Assembly: GCA_017615125.1 (NCBI GenBank)
Contig: JAGAAS010000058.1
Span: 1 to 32,194 of the forward strand
From: Bacteroidaceae bacterium
GTDB lineage: Bacteria > Bacteroidota > Bacteroidia > Bacteroidales > Bacteroidaceae
DNA: 32,194 nucleotides
Direction: 5' to 3'
Position numbers and translations under genes: made by a program. The notes under the pieces are model-generated. The model did no database searches, had not been told where the DNA came from, and saw only the letters and a program-made list of their open reading frames with translations. Shown here one piece after another: positions 22,571 through 31,441 of this stretch (positions are counted from its first letter, which is position 1; the number at the start of each line of letters is the position of its first letter).

Positions 22571-23680
22571 TTAATTGCAAAGCTTGGAAAGCTCGCTAGA
22601 AGCCAGAAGGAAGGCTCCTACACCGAAATTGGCTGTGCTTCGTTCGTTTAGCGTCTGCCCAGGAATGGCTTTTTCCCCAATCGGTTGAACATAGCCGAGA
22701 CAGCCGTCTTCCTGCATAGCAACAGTTGAAAGATAGTTCCAAGCCGAAAGGACGGTAGGGAGATATTCTTTCTTGTCGAGGTAGCCGTTGTTGATGCCCC
22801 AGGAGAGCCCGAAAGTGAAAAATGCGGTTCCGCTCGTTTCGGGTCCAGGAGCGTGCTCAGCATCAAGAATACTTCTTGTCCAGTAGCCTTCTGGCTGCTG
22901 ACTGTCTTTGACTGCTTTTGCCAGCTTCTTGTAAATTTGGATGTACTCATCCCGATGATTGTCGGTCTTCGGAAGATCCTGTAGGACGCGGGCAAAGGCA
23001 GCCAGCACCCATCCGTCGCCCCTTGCCCAGAAGTCTTTTCCTCCATTCAGGCTGGTGTGCTTAGGATAGACATACTTGGCGTCGCGATAGAAAAAGCCAG
23101 TTTCCTCGTCGTACATAATGCTCTGCGCATATTTAAAATAGGTATACATCTTCTCCAAATAGAGGGGATTTGAGGTGATTTTGTAGAGCCTTGTCATCAC
23201 GGGCATAACCATATAGAGCCCGTCTGCCCACCACCAATAATCTACCTCGGGGGTGCTCATTTCGTATTCCATTACTTCACGGGCGCGGGCAATCTTCTGG
23301 GAATCGGGCTCCAGCTGATACAGATCTGCATATACTTGGAAGCAAATCTGCCAATCGCCAAACAAAACGTTCTCGTCCCGTTCTCCATACGAGTAAATCC
23401 ATTTGGACGTATCGTCGCTATTAGCCCCCCGATAGTGGTTATGCTCGGCCCAGCGCTTCGTGTAGGCAAGCCACTCGTCGTTTTTCGTAACTTCCCACGC
23501 AGCCAAGTTTCCCGTATGATACGCGGCGTTGTCCCAGAAGGCGCGATTCTCAGGATTGTTGTGACTTTGCCAGTAGTTGTTGGCTTTCTCCATCAAACTT
23601 ATCACTTCGCTTCTTTTGGGAAGGGAGGAACAACTGGATAAAAACAGAACAATGACGGCAAAAAAGAGATATTTTCTCAT
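22571..23680 (-). CDS. GH105-like unsaturated rhamnogalacturonyl/glucuronyl hydrolase lipoprotein
   Basis: 369 residues from the Met at 23680. I chose that start because it gives a clean lipoprotein signal (MRKYLFFAVIVLFLSSC, Cys17), whereas the longer open frame to 23758 adds 26 residues that break it. The alpha/alpha-barrel motifs of GH105/GH88 are present: YWWWADGLYMVMPVMTRLY with the catalytic-type Asp, DFWARGDGWVLAAFARVL, and a GTAFFTFGLSWGINNGYL segment. Such enzymes remove the unsaturated uronic acid left by polysaccharide lyases. It is the first gene of a three-gene minus-strand group with DUF2264 and GH16. No SusC/SusD pair is adjacent. Confidence 0.85.
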   Translation of the reverse strand: MRKYLFFAVIVLFLSSCSSLPKRSEVISLMEKANNYWQSHNNPENRAFWDNAAYHTGNLAAWEVTKNDEWLAYTKRWAEHNHYRGANSDDTSKWIYSYGERDENVLFGDWQICFQVYADLYQLEPDSQKIARAREVMEYEMSTPEVDYWWWADGLYMVMPVMTRLYKITSNPLYLEKMYTYFKYAQSIMYDEETGFFYRDAKYVYPKHTSLNGGKDFWARGDGWVLAAFARVLQDLPKTDNHRDEYIQIYKKLAKAVKDSQQPEGYWTRSILDAEHAPGPETSGTAFFTFGLSWGINNGYLDKKEYLPTVLSAWNYLSTVAMQEDGCLGYVQPIGEKAIPGQTLNERSTANFGVGAFLLASSELSKLCN

Positions 23681-23716
23681 AGTAGATAGATTTATTTGTT
23701 GCAAAGTAAATGATTT

Positions 23717-23750
23717 TTTGGCAGAAATCCATGAAATTGTTGTAATTTTG
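23717..23750 (+). promoter_or_regulatory. Promoter for cysE
   Basis: TTTG at 23717-23720, a 22-nt spacer and TAATTTTG at 23743-23750. Transcription would start near 23757, about 33 nt before the chosen cysE ATG, which rules out the longer open frame as coding. Confidence 0.55.
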
Positions 23751-23789
23751 TATGCCAAAGCTTTTGCATCATTTCAAAGTAGGACTTTT

Positions 23790-24635
23790 ATGGACGTTAC
23801 TACCTATCAATCAGCATTCAGGAGGCTTCCTCCGTCGTTTCGCACAGTTCATCGGATTGTGGATATGGTTCGGGCGCTCGTTTTTCCCGGATTTTTCCGC
23901 GATGCGGCAGATATATCTCTCTGCGGGATGTGTGAATCGGAGATGGAGAATCAGCTTCGTGCTTTGCTGGTGGAGCAAATACGCATAGCGCTGGCTTACG
24001 AGGGGAGGGATGACAAGGATGCTGAGTCGATAGCTTGTGAATTCGTCCGTTCGATACCTGAATTGCAGGAGCAGATGTCTCTCGACGTGATGGCGACGTA
24101 TGATGGCGATCCAGCCTCGAAGAGTTACGGGGAGATTATCAGCTGCTATCCTGGGATACGCGCTATCGTGAATTACCGGATGGCTCACCGACTGCTTTTG
24201 TTGGGTGTTCCTCTCATTCCGCGTATCATCACCGAGCTGGCTCATTCCGAGACGGGGATAGATATACATCCCGGAGCGTCTATTGGAAGTGCTTTCTCTA
24301 TCGATCACGGAACGGGCGTCGTAATTGGAGAAACAAGCATCATCGGAAATCATGTCAAACTGTATCAGGGAGTTACCCTCGGCGCGCGGAGCTTTCCTCT
24401 CGACGAGCACGGACATCCTATCAAGGATCTTCTTCGTCATCCAATCATCTCCGACAATGTGATTGTCTATAGCAACGCTTCCATTCTGGGGCGTGTGAAG
24501 ATAGGCGAGGGGGCAACGATAGGAGGAAACTTGTGGGTGACGGAAGATGTGCCTGCGGGAGCTGTGCTTGTGCAGGCCGACAGGAAGTCTCTTGCCGGAA
24601 AGCGGAAAGAATCCGACGACGCCCCGAAGGAATAA
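23790..24635 (+). CDS. cysE: Serine O-acetyltransferase
   Basis: 281 residues from the Met at 23790. It acetylates L-serine with acetyl-CoA, the first step of cysteine synthesis. An N-terminal helical domain is followed by a left-handed beta-helix of hexapeptide repeats with the family signatures TGIDIHPGASIG, FSIDHGTGVVIGET (catalytic Asp/His pair) and VKLYQGVTLGARSF. The helix ends with GEGATIGGNLWVTEDVPAGAVL. The open frame reaches back to 23577 but the promoter at 23717-23750 lies inside that extension. The C-terminal tail is short and charged; a feedback-inhibition C-terminal Ile is not evident. Confidence 0.95.
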   Translation: MDVTTYQSAFRRLPPSFRTVHRIVDMVRALVFPGFFRDAADISLCGMCESEMENQLRALLVEQIRIALAYEGRDDKDAESIACEFVRSIPELQEQMSLDVMATYDGDPASKSYGEIISCYPGIRAIVNYRMAHRLLLLGVPLIPRIITELAHSETGIDIHPGASIGSAFSIDHGTGVVIGETSIIGNHVKLYQGVTLGARSFPLDEHGHPIKDLLRHPIISDNVIVYSNASILGRVKIGEGATIGGNLWVTEDVPAGAVLVQADRKSLAGKRKESDDAPKE

Positions 24636-24774
24636 ACCCTTTGAAACAAGGAAAAGCAATTGGAAACGATTGTTTTTTTCTTTTTCGGCAGATTTTGGTG
24701 CCTTTTGGAGAGGGCAGCCGAGAGGATGATTTGAGGGGAGCGAAAGAAACAGAAATCATCAACGAATTATTCTT

Positions 24775-24848
24775 TCTCCAAAAAAATTTTTCGAGAATGG
24801 AAAAATTTTTTTTCTTTCTTCATACGGCGAGATGTAGAAAGAAAAAAT
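24775..24848. repeat. AT-rich hairpin element between cysE and miaA (copy 1)
   Basis: TTTTTCTTTCT (24809-24819) pairs with AGAAAGAAAAA (24836-24846) around a 16-nt loop. It sits between convergent genes, so it may be a bidirectional terminator. The block TTTTT plus CTTTCTTCATACGGCGAGAT (24809-24833) recurs at 30496-30520. Nearby A/T palindromes such as AAAAAAATTTTT (24779-24792) are also shared in style. Nothing else is seen in 24636-24903. Confidence 0.7.
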
Positions 24849-24903
24849 TCTTTTGGAAAAGGAAAAGATCTTTATCGGAAAAAGATGGTTTCTGAAGCTC
24901 TGT

Positions 24904-25833
24904 CTATCGTTGGAGAAAGTCGTCTATCGCTTGGAAGATTTCAGCCTTCTGATTGGGATGGAACCATAAAATATCTTCGTCCCTTCGGAACCAAGTCATT
25001 TGTTTTCGTGCATACCGACGGGTGTCTTGCCGAATTCTCTCAACGGCTTCGTTAAACGTGCATCCGCCTTCGAAATAGGCAAATAACTCTTTGTATCCGA
25101 CTGTGTTCAAGGAATTTGGGCGCGGGATGCCTTGCTTCCGGTATCGTTCCCAAATGGCGCGTGCTTCTTCGACTAAGCCGTTTTCAACCATTTGGGTGAC
25201 TCGCTCGTTGATTCTGTTATAAAGTTCTTCACGAGGGCGCGTGAGCCCGATTTTCAGATGCTCAAACGGACGAGGACTGAAAGTTCGCGTGCGGAAAGAC
25301 GTATATGTCTTGCCTGTCATATAGCAGATTTCCAGCGCATGAATGACGCGCTTTGGGTTTTTTCGGTCCACAATCTCGTAATACTCAGGGTCTAGCAGGC
25401 GGAGTTCCTGCACAAGTCGCTCAAGTCCTTCCTCTTTGTAGCGCTCAAGCATCATCGAACGTGTTTCTTCGTCAACCGTAGGAATATCATCAATCCCTTC
25501 ACACACAGCATCAATGTACATCATGCTTCCTCCTGTCAGCAGGAGGGCTTTGTGCGTGGAAAAGAGCTGCCGCATAAGCTGCAGAGCATCAGCTTCATAC
25601 TTGGCAGCGCTGTAGTAGTCGTCCAGTTCGAGTGTGTTGATGAAATAGTGTGTGTACTTTGCGAGCTGCTCACTTGTAGGAGCGGCAGTACCTACGGATA
25701 TCTCGCGATAGAGCTGTCGGCTATCGGCGGAGATAATGGGAGAAGAAAGGTAGTCGGCAATCGAATAGCTCAGTTCTGTTTTGCCGACTCCCGTAGGTCC
25801 CAGAAGGACGACAAGCTTAGATGATGTCGTCAC
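24904..25833 (-). CDS. miaA: tRNA dimethylallyltransferase
   Basis: 309 residues. Transfers a dimethylallyl group to N6 of A37 in tRNAs reading UNN codons. P-loop GPTGVGKT at 12-19, then [11 protein letters not shown] with the catalytic-type Asp, the segment [16 protein letters not shown], and the C-terminal tRNA-binding motif [19 protein letters not shown]. Length is normal. The start overlaps by 17 nt the end of the upstream pRiA4b ORF-3-like gene, so the two are co-translated. Confidence 0.97.
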   Translation of the reverse strand: MTTSSKLVVLLGPTGVGKTELSYSIADYLSSPIISADSRQLYREISVGTAAPTSEQLAKYTHYFINTLELDDYYSAAKYEADALQLMRQLFSTHKALLLTGGSMMYIDAVCEGIDDIPTVDEETRSMMLERYKEEGLERLVQELRLLDPEYYEIVDRKNPKRVIHALEICYMTGKTYTSFRTRTFSPRPFEHLKIGLTRPREELYNRINERVTQMVENGLVEEARAIWERYRKQGIPRPNSLNTVGYKELFAYFEGGCTFNEAVERIRQDTRRYARKQMTWFRRDEDILWFHPNQKAEIFQAIDDFLQR

Positions 25834-26368
25834 TACTGATGTCTTCTAAGAATCCCATTCCTTCTTCGTCAAGTTCCTCGATATCAATGTTCTCGTTATC
25901 GTCGAAACTGTCGTCCAAATCAATGGATGAAGAAGAACCGAAATTCAGAAGTTGGTCGTAGTCGAGAGTTTGCTTAGGAGCATCTCCTTCTTTCCTTGAA
26001 CAAATGGGTTCGTCAACAGACTTTCCTGGGATAATCTCACTCAACTCGATGAAGAAGACTCTGTCGGAGAGAGGGTCGAAAACGTAGAGCATCCGCTGCT
26101 TTTCTTCGTCGATGAGCTCTTCAAGCCTGGTGTCTTCCATCACATAGTTGTCGACATCGCTGCTTCCACCCATATCCTCGAGGGTGATTTCGCATTCTTT
26201 TTCCCAGTCTTCGTTGCAAATGAAGAAGGAAGTCATCTGATCGTCGGGATAACCTACGCTTGTGAGAATTGCTTTGTGCAGGCTCAGGAACGTATCGTCG
26301 GAGTTAATCTTTATTTCGCGAAGGAAATGGTCAACTTCGTCGGAGATAAAAGTAAATCTGTAAATCAT
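25817..26368 (-). CDS. pRiA4b ORF-3-like (IS1096 TnpR-like) conserved protein
   Basis: 183 residues, no signal. The N-terminal 100 residues ([56 protein letters not shown]) match the plasmid pRiA4b ORF-3-like family, a small alpha/beta fold of unknown biochemical role that is widespread on Bacteroidota chromosomes. The C-terminal 60 residues are very acidic (runs of Asp/Glu/Ser) and likely disordered. Despite the family name nothing around it suggests a transposon. It follows lpxA by 36 nt and overlaps miaA, so it belongs to the lpx-miaA transcript. Confidence 0.75.
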   Translation of the reverse strand: MIYRFTFISDEVDHFLREIKINSDDTFLSLHKAILTSVGYPDDQMTSFFICNEDWEKECEITLEDMGGSSDVDNYVMEDTRLEELIDEEKQRMLYVFDPLSDRVFFIELSEIIPGKSVDEPICSRKEGDAPKQTLDYDQLLNFGSSSSIDLDDSFDDNENIDIEELDEEGMGFLEDISSDDII

Positions 26369-26404
26369 GAGCGTATAGATTAAAAAGTTGTTTCTAACGT
26401 TATA

Positions 26405-27184
26405 TTAAATATTGTCGCTTCGGATAATTCCTCGGCTTGATGTTTCAACAAAATCGATGATATATTGCACTTCGGGAGTAATACATCCTTCCTCTTTTAT
26501 TTGCTGCAACGCTTGCGTCACGTTCAGACTGCTCTGATAGATAGCCCGGTAGGCGGCGTGAATGGCGTTGACTTGATCGATATTAAATCCCCTGCGCCGG
26601 AGCCCTACGACATTTAATCCGCAGTAGGTGATTGGCTCGCGCGCGGCAATGATGTAAGGAGGGATGTCCTTCGTCGTGCGGCAGCCCCCTTGCACCATCA
26701 CGTAACCTCCAACGTGACAGAACTGATGCACAAGGACTTCTGCGCTGAGAATAGCAAAATCGTCAACGATGACTTCTCCTGCCAGCTTGGTTTGGTTTCC
26801 AATGATGCAGTTATTGCCTACGACACAGTCGTGAGCCACATGCATTCCTTCCATAAGCAGGTTCCCCGAACCTACAACAGTCTTGCCCTTTGACGCTGTG
26901 CCTCGATTGATAGTGACATTTTCGCGAATACGGTTGTTGTCTCCTATTTCCGCTGTCGTTTCCTCTCCTTTGAATTTGAGATCTTGGGGGATGGCTCCGA
27001 TAACAGCACCCGGAAAAACGGAATTCCCGTTTCCCATACGCGTGCCGTTCAGCAGGCATGCGTGAGCCATAATGATATTGTTGTCGCCGATAATGACGTC
27101 GTCTTCGATATAGGCGAAAGGACCTATTTCGCAGTTGTTGCCGATAGATGCATTAGGGGCGATATATGCTAAAGGACTAATCAT
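26405..27184 (-). CDS. lpxA: Acyl-ACP-UDP-N-acetylglucosamine O-acyltransferase
   Basis: 259 residues, the first committed acyl transfer of lipid A synthesis: a 3-hydroxyacyl chain from ACP to UDP-GlcNAc. Hexapeptide-repeat beta-helix from residue 3 to about 185 (SIGNNCEIGPFAYI, VIIGDNNII), then a helical C-terminal domain (GLRRRGFNIDQVNAIHAAYRAIY). The catalytic region NLLMEGMHVAHDCVVGN places His118 at the position of E. coli His125. The start ATG overlaps the lpxC stop in an ATGA. Confidence 0.97.
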   Translation of the reverse strand: MISPLAYIAPNASIGNNCEIGPFAYIEDDVIIGDNNIIMAHACLLNGTRMGNGNSVFPGAVIGAIPQDLKFKGEETTAEIGDNNRIRENVTINRGTASKGKTVVGSGNLLMEGMHVAHDCVVGNNCIIGNQTKLAGEVIVDDFAILSAEVLVHQFCHVGGYVMVQGGCRTTKDIPPYIIAAREPITYCGLNVVGLRRRGFNIDQVNAIHAAYRAIYQSSLNVTQALQQIKEEGCITPEVQYIIDFVETSSRGIIRSDNI

Positions 27185-28101
27185 TTTCTTTCATCTTTAA
27201 TTGTGGCGCGAACCTTTCGTGCCAGCATGTTATTAACTCTATGCCCGGGTTTCAAAGCCTTGATGCTGCCAAGAATAGGATGTCCGCAAAGAGCCATATC
27301 GCCAATAATATCCAGAAGCTTATGTCTCGCGGGCTCGTTCTCCCAGACAAGAGGACGATGCATAATATATCCCAGACGCGTCGCATCCATACGTGGAATA
27401 TTCATAATGCTTGTGAGCATATCCATTTTCTCCTGCGTGAGCTGTCGCTCATAGATGACGATAGCATTGTCCAAGTCGCCTCCCTTTATAAGTCCTTGAT
27501 TGAGAAGGGGCTCAATATCCCGGACGAAGACGAAAGTTCTGCTCGCGGCAATCTCTTCAGCATAGTCGGAAAGACGCTTCATGCTTGCCCGTTGACAATG
27601 GATGATGCTATTCTCAAAAGAAACATTGACAGAAATGTTGAACGAATCGCTGGGTTCGATAATCAGGTGCGAGCCAGACTCCTCGTCAATGTATTCAATA
27701 GGCTCCTTTATAATAAGGTATTCGCGAAGAGCTTCTTGTTCTTTTTTTCCTACTCGTTGGATATGCTGCACGTAATAGGCTGCACTACCATCCAGGATGG
27801 GAACTTCGGGCCCATTAACTCGGATAAGACAGTTGTCAATCCCTAGAGCATAAAGGGCTGAAAGAGCGTGCTCGACAGTACTGACTCGGTCTTTCCCGTT
27901 TGTCAGAACAGTTCCTCTTCTTGTATCTATGACATTTTCCGCGAGAGCTTCGATAATCGGCTCGCCTTCAATGTCTGTGCGTTGTATTTTATATCCAAAG
28001 TTGACAGGAGCAGGACAAAACTCAGCTGTCAGGAGAAGTCCCGTGTGAAGTCCTTTCCCTGATAGCGTGAATGATTCTTTTAATGTATGTTGTTTGTCCA
28101 T
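27181..28101 (-). CDS. lpxC: UDP-3-O-acyl-N-acetylglucosamine deacetylase, without FabZ domain
   Basis: 306 residues. Zn-dependent removal of the N-acetyl group, the committed step of lipid A synthesis. Zinc ligands by motif: His78 (TVEHALSAL), His260 and Asp264 (RHKLLDIIGD); the active-site His287 is in KPGHRVNN. In most Bacteroidetes I know, lpxC is fused to fabZ in a protein of about 460 residues. Here the frame ends right after the LpxC domain (ARKVRATIKDERK) and lpxA starts in a 4-nt overlap, with no fabZ remnant or frameshift. It lies 11 nt after lpxD. LpxC activity itself should be intact. Confidence 0.96.
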   Translation of the reverse strand: MDKQHTLKESFTLSGKGLHTGLLLTAEFCPAPVNFGYKIQRTDIEGEPIIEALAENVIDTRRGTVLTNGKDRVSTVEHALSALYALGIDNCLIRVNGPEVPILDGSAAYYVQHIQRVGKKEQEALREYLIIKEPIEYIDEESGSHLIIEPSDSFNISVNVSFENSIIHCQRASMKRLSDYAEEIAASRTFVFVRDIEPLLNQGLIKGGDLDNAIVIYERQLTQEKMDMLTSIMNIPRMDATRLGYIMHRPLVWENEPARHKLLDIIGDMALCGHPILGSIKALKPGHRVNNMLARKVRATIKDERK

Positions 28102-28112
28102 AAAGGGTTTAC

Positions 28113-29105
28113 TTAGCTTTTTTCGGCAAGTTGTTTTTTAAGTGACTCAACTTCTTTCTGCAGTTCGTTAAGCTGGTAGAACATTTCGGGCAGATTTCGT
28201 AGTGCAGCGCTGCTGCGACGGAATTTCCTGAGCTCTAAGGCTGGATAACCGTTCATAGTGGTGTCGTCCTTGACATTACCCGTAATTCCCGCATGAGCAC
28301 CGACTTGCACTCGGTTCCCGAGGGATATATGTCCCGTAATACCGGCTTGTCCTCCTATCATGCACCATTCTCCCAGCTTCGTTGAACCAGCTACACCACT
28401 TTGCGCAGCCATAACCGTATTCTCTCCGACGACAACATTGTGGGCAAGTTGCACAAGATTGTCAATCTTGGCGCCTTCCTTAATGATTGTCGAGCCCATA
28501 GTAGCTCGATCGATGCATGTATTGGCGCCAATTTCCACGTTGTTCTCGATAATCACATTGCCGATTTGCGGAATCTTCTCATATCCTGAGGCTTGGGGAG
28601 CGAATCCAAATCCGTCTGCTCCGATGACACATCCTGAGTGAAGGATGCATTTTTCTCCTACCTTGCAGTCGTGATAAATGGTGACGTGAGGATTGATGAC
28701 GGTGTCGTTTCCTATCTCCACATTTTCGCCGATATAGACAAACGGGGCGATAGATACGTTCTGCCCGATTTTTGCGCTTTCGGCAATGAAAGCCAAAGAG
28801 CTGATGCTGGATTCTTTCTTCTCGGCAGTTTGCACAAGAGTCATCAGTTTTGCCAGACTCTCATAGGCGTTTGCACAATAGATAAGTGTACAGCTGACTG
28901 GCTTCTCGGGCGTGAATCCTTCGTTGACGAGCACGATGGAAGATTCCGTCGTATAGATATAGTGAGTATATTTCGGATTGGCTAGAAAAGATAATGTGCC
29001 AGGTTTCCCTTCTTCGATTTTGGCGAAGTTCTCAACGGTAGCGTTTTCGTTTCCGACGACTCTGCCGTTGATGAAGGAAGCTATTTGTTTTGCACTAAAT
29101 GTCAT
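28113..29105 (-). CDS. lpxD: UDP-3-O-acylglucosamine N-acyltransferase
   Basis: 330 residues. Adds the second 3-hydroxyacyl chain in lipid A synthesis. The N-terminal domain ([22 protein letters not shown]) is the LpxD uridine-binding domain. The beta-helix carries [12 protein letters not shown] and [17 protein letters not shown], with the catalytic-type His in AHN. A C-terminal helix with coiled-coil character ([19 protein letters not shown]) follows. A promoter box lies at 29122-29129. It is the first gene of lpxD-lpxC-lpxA. Confidence 0.97.
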   Translation of the reverse strand: MTFSAKQIASFINGRVVGNENATVENFAKIEEGKPGTLSFLANPKYTHYIYTTESSIVLVNEGFTPEKPVSCTLIYCANAYESLAKLMTLVQTAEKKESSISSLAFIAESAKIGQNVSIAPFVYIGENVEIGNDTVINPHVTIYHDCKVGEKCILHSGCVIGADGFGFAPQASGYEKIPQIGNVIIENNVEIGANTCIDRATMGSTIIKEGAKIDNLVQLAHNVVVGENTVMAAQSGVAGSTKLGEWCMIGGQAGITGHISLGNRVQVGAHAGITGNVKDDTTMNGYPALELRKFRRSSAALRNLPEMFYQLNELQKEVESLKKQLAEKS

Positions 29106-29121
29106 AACAAGTCATTTTTGG

Positions 29122-29129
29122 CAAAGTTA
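29122..29129 (-). promoter_or_regulatory. -7 box (TAACTTTG) for the lpxD-lpxC-lpxA-miaA operon
   Basis: On the minus strand TAACTTTG lies 16 nt upstream of the lpxD ATG, giving a very short leader. No good TTTG -33 box is seen. Confidence 0.5.
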
Positions 29130-29180
29130 GCCATAAAGTCTTTATCAGGGAAATATTTTTATATTATTTAGGGATTTGTT

Positions 29181-30398
29181 TCAAAATCGATAGTAGCAAA
29201 GGTAATACTTCTTGACTTTCTTCCCAAGCATTGAATGGTTGAACATATCGGAGGCTTCAGCAATGTCCTTTGCGGTACCGTCACGATAGAGGATTTCTAT
29301 CTGGTCGTCCGAAGCAGAATACATGTTCTTTTCCAGCGTTGTGTAAGTTATCATGTAGCGCTCGGCATCTTTCTGTGTGATATCCAGCCTCTCGGCTATT
29401 TGGCGGATGATGTTCCTTCTCGTTTGCTTGTTGATGGGCGTGTCGCTCACTTGGACTTTGAAGAGATGCCTGTCGACGAGCCCCGTACTTAGAGTCGAGA
29501 GGATGCTGTCGGAGTGTTTCGTCCATACTTTCAGCGCGCACCAGATGTCGTTGTCGTCGAGCGAGACGAAATTATCAAGGCAGGCAGGCTCGTTCAGGAA
29601 TTCCTCCCGGGTGATGTTGTTGTATAGGAAGTAGTGAAGGGCTGGGGAGGCGAAGAGCGTTTTTCCCTGCTGAGCCAGCTCCTTTGCCCGCGTGAGGGCA
29701 TTTATCAGCATCTTCTCGCAGGCAACGGATGTCTTGTGGAGATAAACTTGCCAATACATCAGACGTCGGTTCGTGAGGAAATTCTCAATCGAATAGATTC
29801 CCTTTGAATCCACAGCCAGATGGTCGTTCTTGACATTCAGCATTTTGATGATTCGGGCAGAGCCGATGTTTCCTTCCGTCACGCCTGTGAAGAAACTATC
29901 GCGTCGCAAATAGTCAAGACGATCCATATCTAACTGACTGCTAACCAGCTGATGAAGGAACCGCTTTCCGTATTCGTCCTTATAGATGCGTATTGCCAAA
30001 TCGAGCCGTCCCCCGAGGTCCTCATTAATCTTCTGCATCAGGAGCAACGAGATTTCTTCGTGCTCGATGTTGCTCACAAGCGTATGCTCCAACACGTGCG
30101 AGAAAGGCCCGTGACCCACATCGTGGAGCAGAATGGCTGCTTCTACTGCTTCCGCTTCGGCTTCGCTGATTTCCACGCCTTTTGCCCTCAGGTGTGTTAC
30201 CGCTTCGCTCATCAGGTAGAAGGCTCCCACAGAGTGCTGGAAACGAGTGTGTTGCGCACCGGGATATACAAAGTTCGACAAGCCGAGTTGACGGATTCTT
30301 GTCAATCGTTGCAGGATGGGATGTGTGAGAACATCATAAATCAGTCCTTTTGGTATGCTGATGAAGCCGAAAACTGGGTCGTTGATGATTTTTACCAT
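29181..30398 (-). CDS. HD-domain phosphohydrolase (dGTPase-like family)
   Basis: 405 residues. An HD-superfamily metal-dependent phosphohydrolase: YPGAQHTRFQHSVGAFYLM supplies the first His, AILLHDVGHGPFSHVLEH the HD pair with a further His, and VSSQLDMDRLDYLRRDSFFTGV the last Asp. The conserved N-terminus INDPVFGFISIP is typical of the bacterial family related to SAMHD1 and dGTPases. Substrate is unknown; dNTP hydrolysis is plausible. It precedes lpxD by 75 nt but lpxD has its own promoter box. The upstream gap 30399-30598 holds the second AT-rich hairpin element. Confidence 0.88.
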   Translation of the reverse strand: MVKIINDPVFGFISIPKGLIYDVLTHPILQRLTRIRQLGLSNFVYPGAQHTRFQHSVGAFYLMSEAVTHLRAKGVEISEAEAEAVEAAILLHDVGHGPFSHVLEHTLVSNIEHEEISLLLMQKINEDLGGRLDLAIRIYKDEYGKRFLHQLVSSQLDMDRLDYLRRDSFFTGVTEGNIGSARIIKMLNVKNDHLAVDSKGIYSIENFLTNRRLMYWQVYLHKTSVACEKMLINALTRAKELAQQGKTLFASPALHYFLYNNITREEFLNEPACLDNFVSLDDNDIWCALKVWTKHSDSILSTLSTGLVDRHLFKVQVSDTPINKQTRRNIIRQIAERLDITQKDAERYMITYTTLEKNMYSASDDQIEILYRDGTAKDIAEASDMFNHSMLGKKVKKYYLCYYRF

Positions 30399-30494
30399 AA
30401 GAATTTGCTTGTGTCGGGGAGGAAATCCTCGTGTTTCATTGTGGGTGTGTCGTTAGAAAAAGATGTATCCAGAATTTTTCTTTCTTCAAAAAAA

Positions 30495-30552
30495 ATTTTT
30501 CTTTCTTCATACGGCGAGATTCCTTCTCGAAAAAAATTTTTTCCTTCTCCAA
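30495..30552. repeat. AT-rich hairpin element between pyrF and the HD gene (copy 2)
   Basis: Contains the same block as 24809-24833 (TTTTT then CTTTCTTCATACGGCGAGAT, 30496-30520). It also has a small hairpin CGAGA/TCTCG (30515-30519 with 30525-30529) followed by AAAAAAATTTTTT. It lies just beyond the pyrF stop, so it may terminate the prfA-pyrF transcript. Confidence 0.65.
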
Positions 30553-30598
30553 AATTTAGCCTTCAAAAATCTTGTCGAGAGTAACTTCTGAGGATACG

Positions 30599-31432
30599 TC
30601 AGAGAAGCCTGTTTTCGATGAGCTGTTTCTCCATTTCCTGCTGCATTTCCCGGGCTTTTGCAGCAGCTGCTTCTGCGAAGCAGGCGCTTTTGTCTGCGAA
30701 GATGATTCCCCGACTGGAGTTGACAATCAATCCGCAATGCTCGTTCATTCCATATCGGCAGACATCTTCCAGAGAACCTCCCTGCGCGCCTACTCCAGGA
30801 ACCAGCAGGAAATGTTCGGGGACAATCCGTCGTACTTCTTTAAAAAGGCTTCCTTGAGTGGCTCCGACGACGTACATCATGTTCTCCTTGTTGCCCCAAC
30901 GGAGGGATGTCGCAAGGATTTTCTCAAACAGCGCGTTACCGTCGGCGTCTTTTGTCAGCTGGAAGTCAAGGGAGCCCTTGTTGGAAGTAAGTGCAAGCAG
31001 GATAACCCATTTCCCCTCGTAGCCGAGAAAGGGCGTGACGCTGTCTTCGCCCATATAGGGGGCAACGGTGAGAGCATCTACCTGCTGCTCTTCATAGAAC
31101 GAGCGGGCATACATCTGGCTGGTGTTCCCGATGTCTCCTCGTTTGGCGTCGGCGATAATGAAATGATTGGGCCAATACTTGCGTAAGTAGCTGATAGTCC
31201 GTTCATACGAAGCCCATCCTTGAAGCCCGTTGCATTCGTAGAAGGCAAGGTTCGGCTTGTAGGCAACGCAGTAGGGCGCAGTTGCATCAATAATGGCTTT
31301 GTTGAAAGCGAAAACGGGGTCTTCTTCCTCCTCGAGCAGGTGTGGAGGCAGTTTCTTGATGTCTGAGTCAAGCCCCACGCAGAGGAAACTCTTCTGCTTG
31401 CAGATGTTCTTGAATAGCTGTTCGTATGTCAT
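30599..31432 (-). CDS. pyrF: Orotidine 5'-phosphate decarboxylase (long type)
   Basis: 277 residues. Decarboxylates OMP to UMP, the last step of de novo pyrimidine synthesis. [12 protein letters not shown] at the N-terminus and the catalytic motif [14 protein letters not shown] (Asp/Lys/Asp) are diagnostic. Length fits the longer subfamily of about 270-280 residues. VPGVGAQGG is the phosphate-binding loop. It starts 9 nt after prfA ends, so both share a transcript. Confidence 0.97.
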   Translation of the reverse strand: MTYEQLFKNICKQKSFLCVGLDSDIKKLPPHLLEEEEDPVFAFNKAIIDATAPYCVAYKPNLAFYECNGLQGWASYERTISYLRKYWPNHFIIADAKRGDIGNTSQMYARSFYEEQQVDALTVAPYMGEDSVTPFLGYEGKWVILLALTSNKGSLDFQLTKDADGNALFEKILATSLRWGNKENMMYVVGATQGSLFKEVRRIVPEHFLLVPGVGAQGGSLEDVCRYGMNEHCGLIVNSSRGIIFADKSACFAEAAAAKAREMQQEMEKQLIENRLL

Positions 31433-31441
31433 ATCGATAGT

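Noticed and set aside
23681-23758. Extension of the GH105-like lipoprotein
   Set aside because: Would bury the lipoprotein signal; the start at 23680 gives a clean lipobox.
25817-26368. Insertion sequence suggested by the IS1096/pRiA4b family name
   Set aside because: No transposase, terminal inverted repeats or target duplication; the gene sits tightly in the lpx-miaA operon.
27175-27190. Frameshift that might hide a fabZ domain after lpxC
   Set aside because: The sequence goes straight from the last LpxC codons into the lpxA start with no room or remnant for fabZ.
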